A stretch of DNA of 64,000 bases from Cynocephalus volans (lineage: Eukaryota > Chordata > Mammalia > Dermoptera > Cynocephalidae). The position numbers and the translations under genes are program-made. The stretch spans positions 35,901,293 to 35,965,292 of the forward strand of contig NC_084469.1 of NCBI RefSeq assembly GCF_027409185.1. The letters run 5' to 3'. Shown here in pieces: positions 48,881 to 58,573 of this stretch (the first letter of the stretch is position 1; each line of letters begins with the position of its first letter). The notes under the pieces are model-generated. The model did no database searches. It was not told the DNA's origin and saw nothing but the letters and a program-made list of their open reading frames with translations.

Positions 48881-50130
48881 TCCTTTGGCTGCAATGAGAC
48901 AAAGATTTCTGGGCACCAATTGACAAAGAAGAGTTAAGTTTTCTTATAAAAATGTTCTGTTTTCTAAATGCTTCTTTAGTCCCTGTCCAAGACCATGCTA
49001 AGCAAAATTCAGATACCACACACTCTACCTCTGGCCCTCTGTGGAAAGCAGAATATCTTTGAACATCCAAACATCCTGAGCCCCCAAGTTGGTGTGGCTC
49101 ACCAGTCCCAGGGACAGACATAGTGGGGCTTTTTTTTGCCGCAGACAGCCAACCTCTGAGGCAAAGTGGGTCCGCTCTTGTCAAGGGGAAAGGCATTTGG
49201 ATCCCTCTTAACAATTCTCCTTAAAAATGGTGGGCCCTGGTGGCATCCAATCACAACTCTCTTATCTCATTTAGGCAGGTTCAGTGACAGTCACAGCTCT
49301 CTCACATAATTCATCTCCCTGGGGGTAGGAGTCTCACTATTCCCCAACAGAAACCTAGAAAGGGAGCCAGTACAACCTCCAAGAAAAGAGGCTTTAGGCA
49401 AAAGCAGGTGTTAGATTCTCTTGGTCCTGGAAGTGCAGACTTCTTTTCTGGGTAAAGGGCACACAGATTTTGAGGTAATGTGCCAAGAACAACAGACAGA
49501 GGCACTGTTTGCTGAGGCCATCTGCCTCCCGAGAGAAAGGAAGAGACTGTAACATGGTGATAGCAGAGGGTCCTGGGGTTTTCTTGCAGGCCTCCGTGAC
49601 AAACCTTGTCATCTTCCCCTTTGGTAATGGAGGACCAGTGAATGCCTGGTGAGATCAGGCTTATTTTAAACGCTTGTGAGGCCTTACCTGCAGGCCCCAC
49701 GTATAAACTGTGAGACTTAGGCAGCCAGGGTGAGAAGGGGATGGGGGCTGAGGAGCAGGAGGTGGGGATCTGTGGAACTGGGTTTATGATTGTGACTCTG
49801 TCCTCATGTGGCCCCTCATGAGCCCTGGGAAACTCAAGACATACATGCGACCATTTCTCCCGTTTCTTCCCGTTCACACTGGCTCCCACCCACTCCGATC
49901 AAGACAAAAGCGGCATTAGAGTAGCCTATGTCCTCAGGGAGCGCTGCCCAGGGCTGCTCTGGGCTGGCAGGGCTGGTGGTACCTGGATTTATCACGGGCC
50001 GATGCCAGGGAAAGCTGTCGCGACCGCCCCCTTTTCCCAGCCCCCTTTCCCGGACACACCACCTGTCTCTCACAAAGCCAGCGCAGCGAGGGCATCTGGT
50101 CCTTAGGTTTTCCTGCAGTTCCAAGCTCCA
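48880..50130. other. Unassigned sequence between the L1 cluster and a CpG-rich patch
   Basis: No exon or repeat is recognised with confidence. The longest minus-strand open frame here (49311-49889) lacks any familiar domain and has no supporting splice pattern, so I do not call a gene. Confidence 0.4.
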
Positions 50131-50500
50131 AGGGCTAGAGGTTCTTCAGATTGCGGGCTTCACCCTGAGCAGGAGCTGAGGGCAGGGCACAAGGACCAGG
50201 GCTGCGCAGAGAGGCGGGTCGCGAGCTGTCGCGGCGTGCCTGGCGCCCCCTGGTGGAAAGCTCCGCAAGCCCTGGGCGAAGCTCTGCTTTCTGCAGCTCT
50301 CTTCGCCCCGGCGTGTAGCACCCGCACCCCGCGCGGAGGTAGAGAAATGGCTTTTCGTGCCCGAGAGGATGCCCCTGCCCCTTGCAAAGGGCAGAGGGGC
50401 TGCAAGTGTCCAAGGCCGCAGCCTGTGGTTGTCGACACGAGCAAAACTAAGGGGAAATTTAAATGCCAGTAGGAAGGCGTCCCCCGCACTGGAGATGCCT
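50130..50500. promoter_or_regulatory. Small orphan CpG-rich patch
   Basis: About 370 bp rich in CpG ('gcgggtcgcgagctgtcgcg' and neighbours) with no recognisable gene on either side. It contains a strong CTCF motif. Could be an orphan promoter, enhancer or insulator. Confidence 0.45.
50242..50257 (-). promoter_or_regulatory. CTCF-type motif (GGCGCCCCCTGGTGGA)
   Basis: On the minus strand it reads TCCACCAGGGGGCGCC, a near-perfect CTCF core, in the same orientation as the motif at 12452. Confidence 0.7.
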
Positions 50501-51659
50501 ACCTAGACCATGCCCCGCCCATAGGCACGGAGATCGCCCTCCCGCGCAGATTGCCCTTCTGGCTCATTCCACCACCCCCTCCCCGCCCCGCCTCCATCCC
50601 CAACCCGGGCTTTGAGGGTAGGTGTGCCAGCCTATAGGGCTGGTGCTTTGCGCTCAGTGTGGCCGCTCTGCACACAGACCAGGGACTTAGTGCCAGGCTT
50701 AAGGGAAGGAGATGAACGTTCATTCACTCACTGCCCCAGCACCTCGAGTTCCGGAAATCCATGCTACTCTCCTGGGTGAGAGGGCCCGGGCAGAATGACT
50801 TTGACTCAACGGAGGGAATCATGTTAAGGTTAAGCGGCAGGGACTTAGAAGGTCATGGAGGGACTGGAGGCCGAGGCCCTCGTTTTTTAGATATGGAAGC
50901 TGAGTCCCAGTGGGGTAAGTGACTCATCCAAGGGGTCGTATCTTAAGCTTTACGTCTGTAGCAGAAGACACCTCACCAATCACCTTCCTATCACAGACCA
51001 CAGGCTCCCAGGATTGGAAAGACCCTCAGTCCAGTGTAACCTCATGTCTCCAGGCAATTTCACAGCCAGGCTTGAAAAAAGATAAAGGTTTCATACACAT
51101 GGCTGTGGAAAAGCCTCTGTATATTAGGAATGTCTTCTGCTTTGCCCCCATCACAAGTATCACCAAACAGTGATGCCTCTTGTCTCAGTGACAGCGATTG
51201 TAGAAGGAAGCTAGTAGGATTAGGAGTTTTTGCTGTATTGTCTACAATTCTTATGATCTGTGCATTGGTTTCGGGTTTTGGATTGATGGCTTCATGGGCT
51301 CCTGGGCTCCGCAGACTTTCTGCAGCCTTTCCCCCTCATTGCATGGGCTCAAAATTTAAAACTATCTATCATCCTTGATATCTCCTTCCTTAATCCCCCA
51401 CCTCATTATCCAATCAACAATCAAGGGCTGTACAATTGATTCTATGTTTAAAATTTCTTCACATACATTATATGGTCATTGGGTTCTCACACTCTTGAGC
51501 TGCAGCCTCTTCTTACCTGGATGATTGCAGTGGTCTTTCCAAAACAAATGTCCCAGCCCCCAGAATCTCCCCCAGCTCAGACTCACTAAGTCACTATGCA
51601 ACCGGCAAGAGAGTCAAAAATTTTCAGTGCCTCTCCACTGGCTAGTAGAATCTTCACTT

Positions 51660-51880
51660 CTAGAGGCAGCGCAGTCTTCAGAGGAAGGCTGTGGGATTTG
51701 CAGTGGTCAGCTCCAGTTCAAGCCATCTCTCCACCATCTAATACTCATGACCCTGGGCAACCAAGTCATTTAACCCCTCTCAGAGCCTGTTTCCCCTGCT
51801 ATAAATTGAGCATTAGTGTTGTTGTGAGAATTACGAGCATTACTGCATGCAGGTGTCAGGCATAGAGAGCAGAGGCAAAG
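51660..51880 (+). repeat. MIR SINE
   Basis: 'tgaccctgggcaaccaagtc', then 'ttaacccctctcagagcctg' and a tail 'gtgttgttgtgagaattac', is the MIR core and 3' region. Confidence 0.7.
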
Positions 51881-52079
51881 TTCAACCAGTGTGAATTCCA
51901 TTTCCCTTAGGTTGACATTTAGGATGTCTACAATTTATTCTAACATATCTCTGCAACCTTATTTTCCATGAATTCCCATGTGAAATCTACACACAGACTT
52001 AGTGTCTTATCCCTACCTTGTCCCTGCCTCTTGATCATTGCTCTCCTGCTGGGAACAGACTCTCCACTTGTCTGTATTG

Positions 52080-52205
52080 GTTGAATATAGCAATTGAGAG
52101 GATGGATTCCGTGGTCTGACAGACCCGGTTTTGAATTTTAACCTTTCTGAACCTTAGTCACTTCACCTGTAAAATGAAGCCATAACAGCACCTTACTTCA
52201 CAAAG
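52080..52205 (+). repeat. MIR SINE fragment
   Basis: 'ggtctgacagacccggtttt' and 'cacttcacctgtaaaatgaa' match the MIR body. Confidence 0.6.
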
Positions 52206-53269
52206 TCGATGCTCTGACTTGATGAGCTAAGCTTTATCACGTTCTTAGCCTGATGCCCAGGATTCTTGTGGGTCTGGGCGTGGGAGCCCAGATTTGTCCC
52301 TGAGCACCAACTCTGCTGAGTTGAAAAGGTCACCAGAAGACTCCTAAAGTTGGGGTTTTCCAAAATGTCTCCTGGGAACACTAGTTCTGTAAGATAGTGA
52401 TTGGTGTTACATGGGAAGAAGTTATGATATGAAATATAAAAGGGAATTGTAGGTCAAAGAGAGCTAAACAGGTTCGTTGACTGCAGGGTTTTTGAGAGTC
52501 TTTAACTGCTAATAGGCATTGTAAGTTTCTAAGAGGTGACGATAATTTAGATCACTTTCCAAAGTTGGGCTGCAGAATCCTTTACTAATGCTCTCCCCAA
52601 CCTTCCACTCCATTAGGATTAAATGTTCTACAAAACTCAGTTGGAAAACAATGGTCTCGGTAAACCTGAGCATAAAGGTTAAAGGCTCATTCAATATTTA
52701 CTTGCCTCTCAGCTGGAACCAAGAAATGTCAAAATATCAGACTCAATATCTCTGACAGCCGCGAGGCTGGAAGCTAAGAATTTCATTTACTTTTGATTTT
52801 GTGACCTACTGTCTAGAGGAGTTAATAGAGTAAAAGTCTAATTCTTTATGACCCAGTCCTTCCTCCAGTGTGCAGGCTTGTTTTGTCACCTCTGTCAGGG
52901 TTTTTCTGACCGTCCCTCCACTCAGCCATCACATCCATCCCAGACCTCCTGAAATACTCACTATGTGAACTTCTCATTTGACATTTAGTTTGTGCTGTCT
53001 CATTCCGTTTGTGTACATGTTTTCAGTTAGGCCTTCTCTTCTAAATTGTCAGCTGTGTTCCCAGGCAGGATTCGTCAGAGTAGCAAAATGCAGTTCAATC
53101 GAGGTTTCTTATCTGCAGCATTGGCCCCATATTCCAAGATAGAGTTTCCATTGAGTGTTACTCTGATTGGACGGCTTAGTTCACATGCTCTTCCCCAGCC
53201 AATGATTGTGGCCCCAGGAACAAAATGTGCCAAAAGGTTTAAAGCCACTAGGAGGTGACATTAGTTACC

Positions 53270-53655
53270 CAAGGAACATGCAGGATGCATTGCAGTGAGG
53301 ATGTGGAGGAGCTTGGACTCTCATGCACTGCTGATGAGAATGTAAAATGGTGCAACCACTTTGGACATGTATTTAGCACTTTCCTAAAGTTAAATATACA
53401 ACTGCCATATGATCTGGTCATTCCATGCCTAGGTATATTTACCCAAGGAAAATAAAAGCACATGTCTATACAGAGACTCGAACATGAATTTTGGCTATCT
53501 GTAATAGTCAAAACTGAAAACAATCCAATATTCACCAACAGGTGAACACATAAACAAATTTTGATATTTCATACAAAGTATTACTACTCAGCAATGAAAA
53601 GAAATGAGCAATTGATACACTCAGCAACATTAGTGACTTACAAAATAAGTATCCT
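53270..53655 (+). mobile_element. L1M ORF2 tail (left part)
   Basis: 'tgcactgctgatgagaatgt', 'aaaatggtgcaaccactttg' and 'tatgatctggtcattccatg' are L1 ORF2 C-terminal sequence. The element resumes at 54361 after an LTR. Confidence 0.7.
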
Positions 53656-53659
53656 GTGT

Positions 53660-54355
53660 AGTAAAGAATTTGGCCTTTGTCCCTGGTTTCTTGTGGGTAG
53701 CCTGTAAATCTCTGGAATTTTCTGAGTTATAAGATGTCTTTGTTATTCTTGGTGGGCCCCCTCAGACCACACTTGAGTTTATGCTAATGAGGGGACTCAT
53801 AATGGGCCCCTAAATAATTTATGTTAATGGAAAGACTCAGAATTGGGCCAACCATGCCAGAAAGACCAACCATGGGATTGGAAGATTGGGGCTTTGAGCC
53901 ATTTGATATCAGCCTGACTTCTGGGGAGAGGGGAGGGGCTGAAGATTGAGTCACAGGCAAATGGGTCAATGAATCGTGTCTATGTAACGAAGCGCTAATT
54001 AAACTTGGAACATCAAAGCTTGGCCGAGTCTTCCTGGTTGGCAACACTTGCGTATCACTGTGCCGGGAGGGTGATGTGTCCTGACTCCACAGCATGTGTA
54101 TATGGAAGTTTCAAGTTCCCAGGGCTTGCGCTATGCATCTCTGCTTTTGGTTGGTTCTGATTTGTATCCTTTGGCTATAATAAAACTGTAATTATAAGAA
54201 TAGCGCTTTCCTGAGTTCTGCGAGTCATTCCAGTGAAATATTGAAACTGAGTGGGGGGAGTGGAAACCCCTGAACTTGAGACTGCTATCTAAAGTAAGAG
54301 AAGTCTTGTGCCCTTAACCTTGTGCCTAACTCTAGTTAGTAGGTGTCAGAAGTCA
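53660..54355 (+). mobile_element. LTR-like element inserted in an L1M
   Basis: Begins TGTAGTAAAGAATTTGG and has 'ggctataataaaactgtaat' as the poly(A)-signal region (54174-54193). It lies between two halves of one L1M. Looks like an ERVL or ERV1 solo LTR of old mammalian type; family unnamed. Confidence 0.5.
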
Positions 54356-54360
54356 TTGCG

Positions 54361-54665
54361 ATTATGCCGAGTAAAAGAAGTCAGATATAAAAGAGTGCAT
54401 ATGATAGTCTTTAAAAATGCAAACTAATATATGGTGACAGAAAGCAGATCAGTGGTTGTGTCTAGGACAGGGTGGAAGGGGCTAGGGAGGAGGGATTATA
54501 AAAGGGCAGGAGGAAATTTGGGGGTGATAGATATGTTCACTATCTTGATTGTGGGGATGGTTTCACAGGTGTATCCATGTGTCAAAATTGATCAAATCAT
54601 ACAATCTAAATATGCACAGTTTATTGTATGTCAACATACCTCGGCAAAGCTACTTTTAAAAAGTC
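54361..54665 (+). mobile_element. L1M 3' end (right part)
   Basis: Resumes with 'attatgccgagtaaaagaag' and ends in 'atgtcaacatacctcggcaa', the L1M 3'UTR. Confidence 0.65.
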
Positions 54666-54669
54666 TCAG

Positions 54670-55220
54670 TGTAGACCCCACCTATAATGACTCTGTCCAG
54701 AACCTTCCATTGTTTACCCAAAGTCTACAGAGTCAAGGCCCTCCATGATCTGGTCCCAAGCTATCTTCCCAGCCTTGCCTTTCAGCAATGTCCTACACAA
54801 ATCCTTTGCTGCAAACTGTATTTCCTGCTTTTACCCAAGTACTCTCCATGATTTTCTCATCTTTGTAGCTTTGCTCATGCTAGTTTAGAATGCCCATGCC
54901 CGAGTTATCACCCTCTCTTTACCTGGTAAAAGTTTACGTGTCCTTGAAAGCTTAGACTGAAATGTAATCTCTGCTATGAAACCTTCTTTGAGTTCTTGAG
55001 TCAAAAATGACCTGTCCCTTTCTTAAACTGCAGTCATGCTTTTTGTGTGGCATTTTCCACACTGTCCTGTGATTCCTTACCTGTATGTGTCTGTATATAA
55101 GTAAATCTTTTGGTTAGGCTATTAGCTTCTTGAGGGTAGGGCCTATGCATTTTATTCATCCTTGAATTCCCCATAGCAAGTAGCACAATTCTTTACAAAT
55201 GGAGGGCGATCAAATATTAA
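54670..55220 (+). repeat. LINE L2 3' end, about 550 bp
   Basis: Long diverged match: 'aaggccctccatgatctggt', 'gaaaccttctttgagttc', 'cttgagggtagggcctatgc' and a terminus like 'aatattaactaagg'. It is the most complete L2 in the window. Confidence 0.75.
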
Positions 55221-55573
55221 CTAAGGAGCCAACACACAAGTTTGTCAGCATCCCACCCTCCCCGGAAAGTCTTTCGGATCCTTGAATCAGTACACCCCTC
55301 GGTGTTCTCCATCAGCACTCCTGCCCCTTCCATCCCATGCTGTTTCTCTTCCGTCTTCCTCTTCTTCAGGCTAAACCACACTTACTAACTTAAACTCTTT
55401 TCTGAAGCCAATTCCTGCTCCTCATCCTTTTGTTTATGTTAGGAGGACACACATGTGTTCACATTTTGGTATTGTATGTTCTGTCTACATAGCAGAAACT
55501 AGGCACTATCCAGGAAATTTCAAGTAGCAGGTACCTCAAATCTTAATACCTCCTCTTCTTTCTCCCAATTTCT

Positions 55574-56275
55574 TCTTTCTCTCTGTCCCTCCCTCAGCAA
55601 TTTCTTTGTCCACCCTCAGAAGGTCACAACTCAGGTGGGGTCTGATCAGCCCCCATCCGGACAAGGTCCATCCATACAAGGCTTCTCTGCCCAGGGAGAG
55701 GCTGACCTGAGCACACCAAGGGAGGGACCACCAGCTCCCAGGCCTGAAGGAGGTGCCACTGGGCTGCCAGCACTTTGAGAAGGCACAGGGTCCCACCAGA
55801 CCTAAGCTTCACTCATTGTCAGGGGGGCACAGTCCCAGCTGTCCCAGCACTCGGCCATCCTCATAAGAGATGGGCAGGCAGGGTGCACATGCTGGCCGCC
55901 ACCTCAGAAAGCACATTTACCGACACAGAACGGATGGGGGTGACCACGGGTGGTCAGCGTCACACCTCCCAGTCACATGTTAGCTCGTTCCCACAGCAGC
56001 CGCGAGTTGTAGGCGCTGGACAAGTTGTTTCAGGCGTCCACTTAGCGGACCATGCACTTGGCAATGCGCTTCTGCTCCGAATTGTCCCAGGAGCTCACCA
56101 GCTGCACGATGCACTTCGGAAGCACTTGTCCGTCATCCTCCACAGCAGCTCCTGCACCTTGGCCACGGCTATCTGTTCCTTCCCCTGCTCCGTGATAAGC
56201 TCTGAGTCCAACTTCCCACCACTGGAGCCCCCGAAATCCCAGCTGAAGCCGCCCTCCATGGCTCAGCAAAGTCCC
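55574..56275 (-). pseudogene. TIMM13 processed pseudogene
   Basis: Intronless copy of TIMM13, the small Tim chaperone of the mitochondrial intermembrane space. The coding part spans 56259-55973. It starts MEGGFSWDFGGSSGGKLDSE and continues EQIAVAKVQELLWRMTDKCF. One base is missing within the first CX3C motif, shifting the frame into a TGA; a further stop replaces a Tyr codon (CGCTAAGTGGAC). Sequence beyond the old stop down to 55574 is probably retained 3'UTR, ending in a decayed A/G-rich tail. TTCTCCCAATTTCT flanks both ends (55560-55573 and 56276-56289), a perfect 14-bp L1-type target duplication. No function expected. Confidence 0.92.
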
Positions 56276-56304
56276 TTCTCCCAATTTCTCAGCCATAGAG
56301 CATA

Positions 56305-56525
56305 GTGATTAAAATTTCAGGTCCTGGAGCCAGCTACTAGGCTGGATCTGAATCCCAACTCTGCCACTTGCTAGCTGTGTGACCTCAAGCAAGTTACTTA
56401 GCCATTGGTTCTGTCCTCTGTAAGTTGGAGGCGCTAATAGCGACTGCATCCTATGGTTGCTTTGAGGGCCAGGTGAGCTAGTACAAGTGTTCAGAACAGT
56501 GCCTGGCCTCTGGAAACGATTCAAT
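56305..56525 (+). repeat. MIR SINE, well preserved
   Basis: 'aactctgccacttgctagct', then 'gtgtgacctcaagcaagtta' and 'acagtgcctggcctctgg', cover nearly the whole MIR consensus. Confidence 0.85.
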
Positions 56526-56624
56526 AGCTATTCTTTTTTTCACTGTACTCTAGAAGCACTTGGCAAAGAAGTGGTGAGACAGATAGGGCTGGAAAGGGTA
56601 ACCGAGGGAGGTAGTGCTTGGTTA

Positions 56625-56770
56625 ACCACATCAGAATCACTTGTAGATTGCATTAAAAATAGATTTCTGGGTCTCACCTGAGAGATTCTGATGGAGCCCA
56701 GGGACTTGTCTTTTTGCATATGCCACTCAGATTTGGATGGACAGTCAGGGTTGGGAACCACCAGCACAGA
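56625..56770 (+). mobile_element. MER5-type DNA transposon remnant
   Basis: 'catcagaatcacttgtagat', 'gattctgatggagcccaggg' and 'ggttgggaaccaccag' fit MER5. Confidence 0.6.
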
Positions 56771-56774
56771 AGAG

Positions 56775-58573
56775 AATGCCCTAAATTTGGGTTAAGGAGA
56801 TCAGGACTTTTCTGATACTCCATTTTCTTGTTTGTAAAATGTAGGTAATGAATTTGATGTATTCATAGGGTTGCTGTGGGGGTCAAATTGCTGAAGTCAT
56901 TTCCGCGGGGAAGCTGGCATACTGAGGTGAAAGGAACTCAGGTTTGGAATGAGACGGACCTGGCTGTGAATCCCACTGCTGACGCTGTGGCAGATGGTGC
57001 TAGTTGACAATACAATACCAAGCCCCCTCTTCTTTCTAACCCAGCCCTAATTTTTCTTGGGGTGTAACATGCCCAGCTAAAAGTACTCCACCTCCTCGAT
57101 TCCCTTGCAGTTAGTGGTGGCCTGTGGGACACAGTTCACTCAGAAGCAGCTGAGGAGTTCTGGGAAGGCTTTTGCTTTCCTGATACAGACACTCGCTCTT
57201 GTCTCTCTCTTTTCTTTCCCTGTTGTCTTTCCCTCTACGTTCTGCTTGGAACAGGGATGAAAGGCCTGGAGGTGCCACAGCTACCTTATCATGAGAGTAC
57301 AAATATGGGTGAGAGGCCTAAAGCCTCATCATGGAGCGAAGAGAAGATTCTAGGTCCTCAGTGAGCAGCTGTACCAGCTCTGGCCTGCCTACCCCTAGAT
57401 GCCTTATGTGAGACAAAATAAATCTCTAATTATTTAAGGCAGAGGTAATTTTTTATTGGTTATTTGTACCCTAAAGCTTTCTAGGGAGAATTAAAAAAGA
57501 GTAAAGATCCTAGAACCATGTCTGACCGAGTAGCCACATATATGTCTATTCCCCTTCTCCAGCTACAGGATATTTTCTGCATTTGCACAACGAGGCCCCT
57601 TCTAAATCCAATATCCTATATTCACCTGATTATAAGGTGGCAGAATGGGGCTCCTGGAAACTGCCCTTCCCCGGGGGGTTGGGAAGGCAGCAGCACTAGT
57701 TTGCCACTCTGAAAACCCCACCAAGTGTCTGGGCACAGGTACAGTGGGGAGTACCGTAGCACTCTACCCTGTGGAGACTGCACCCTCTAATCAGAGCAGA
57801 TGTTAAAATCTCCATGTGCTCTTGCGAGGTGAAGCATGAAAACCGAGTGCAAAGGACATAAAATTGCTCTGATGTAAATGTGGATGATGATAAAGATCCT
57901 CTTCCCTGGTGACACACACATTTCAGAGTAAGAACACAACCTATTAACCTGCCTCTCTCCTTCCCCCAACACAGGACATTTCCCATCATTTTCTTTTGCT
58001 AGAAGCATAAGTACCCGGGTGTGAGTGGGTGCCTGCGTACCAGTGGGGAGAGAGGAATTTCAGTTTTCATTGTGTTCTTACCTGCCCATGGCGCAGCTTT
58101 TATAGGATTGGGCTAATGCCTTTATGACCCATAGGAATGTTCATGACTCATCCAAGGCAGCCATCTCTCTGCCAACTGAATCCTGCAGGTCCCACTGCCT
58201 GGCACTGCCAATCTGATTTGATCACTTCGGCCACTGCCGAATTCAATAGCACCAGAGCCAGTACTATTAAAGCTCTTGCAAAAATTATATATCAAAATAG
58301 AGTGAATGCAAAGGGAACTTTTTTTGTTGTTTTTTAGCTAATGTATTCTTCTTCTATTATTTAAAAAAGATTGAATGGCAAAAAATTAAATCTCCTTTTA
58401 CTACAAAAGTAAAGAAAATCATGCAATGAAATGATCCTGCTGGGCGTTCAGGATACACATGCCTTCTCTCTCCCAAGGCCCCTGCGGTTCAAGGCAGGAC
58501 TCAGTCCTCAGCAGACTGAGCTTTGTCCGGTCCATTAGCTCCTTCCCAGATCAGCACATTTTGATTTTCACTT
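56775..58573. other. Intergenic/3'-flanking DNA of MFSD6L
   Basis: No gene, RNA or clear repeat beyond a possible MIR piece near 56935-56985. The MFSD6L 3'UTR must begin at 58573 and extend left. I see no convincing AATAAA on the minus strand close by. Confidence 0.4.

Larger units (their letters stand above)
50500..53270. other. Intergenic DNA with MIR fragments
   Basis: No gene is supported. Ancient SINE fragments occur at about 50860-50950, 51660-51880 and 52080-52200. A stretch near 53040-53260 looks like an old LTR or MER repeat but was not identified. Confidence 0.5.

Noticed and set aside
49311-49889. 192-codon minus-strand open frame
   Set aside because: No recognisable domain or homologous gene, no splice evidence; considered as a remnant of SPDYE4 but shows no Speedy-box residues.
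53046-53258. 70-codon plus-strand frame
   Set aside because: Sits in sequence that looks like an old repeat; no domain or splice support.
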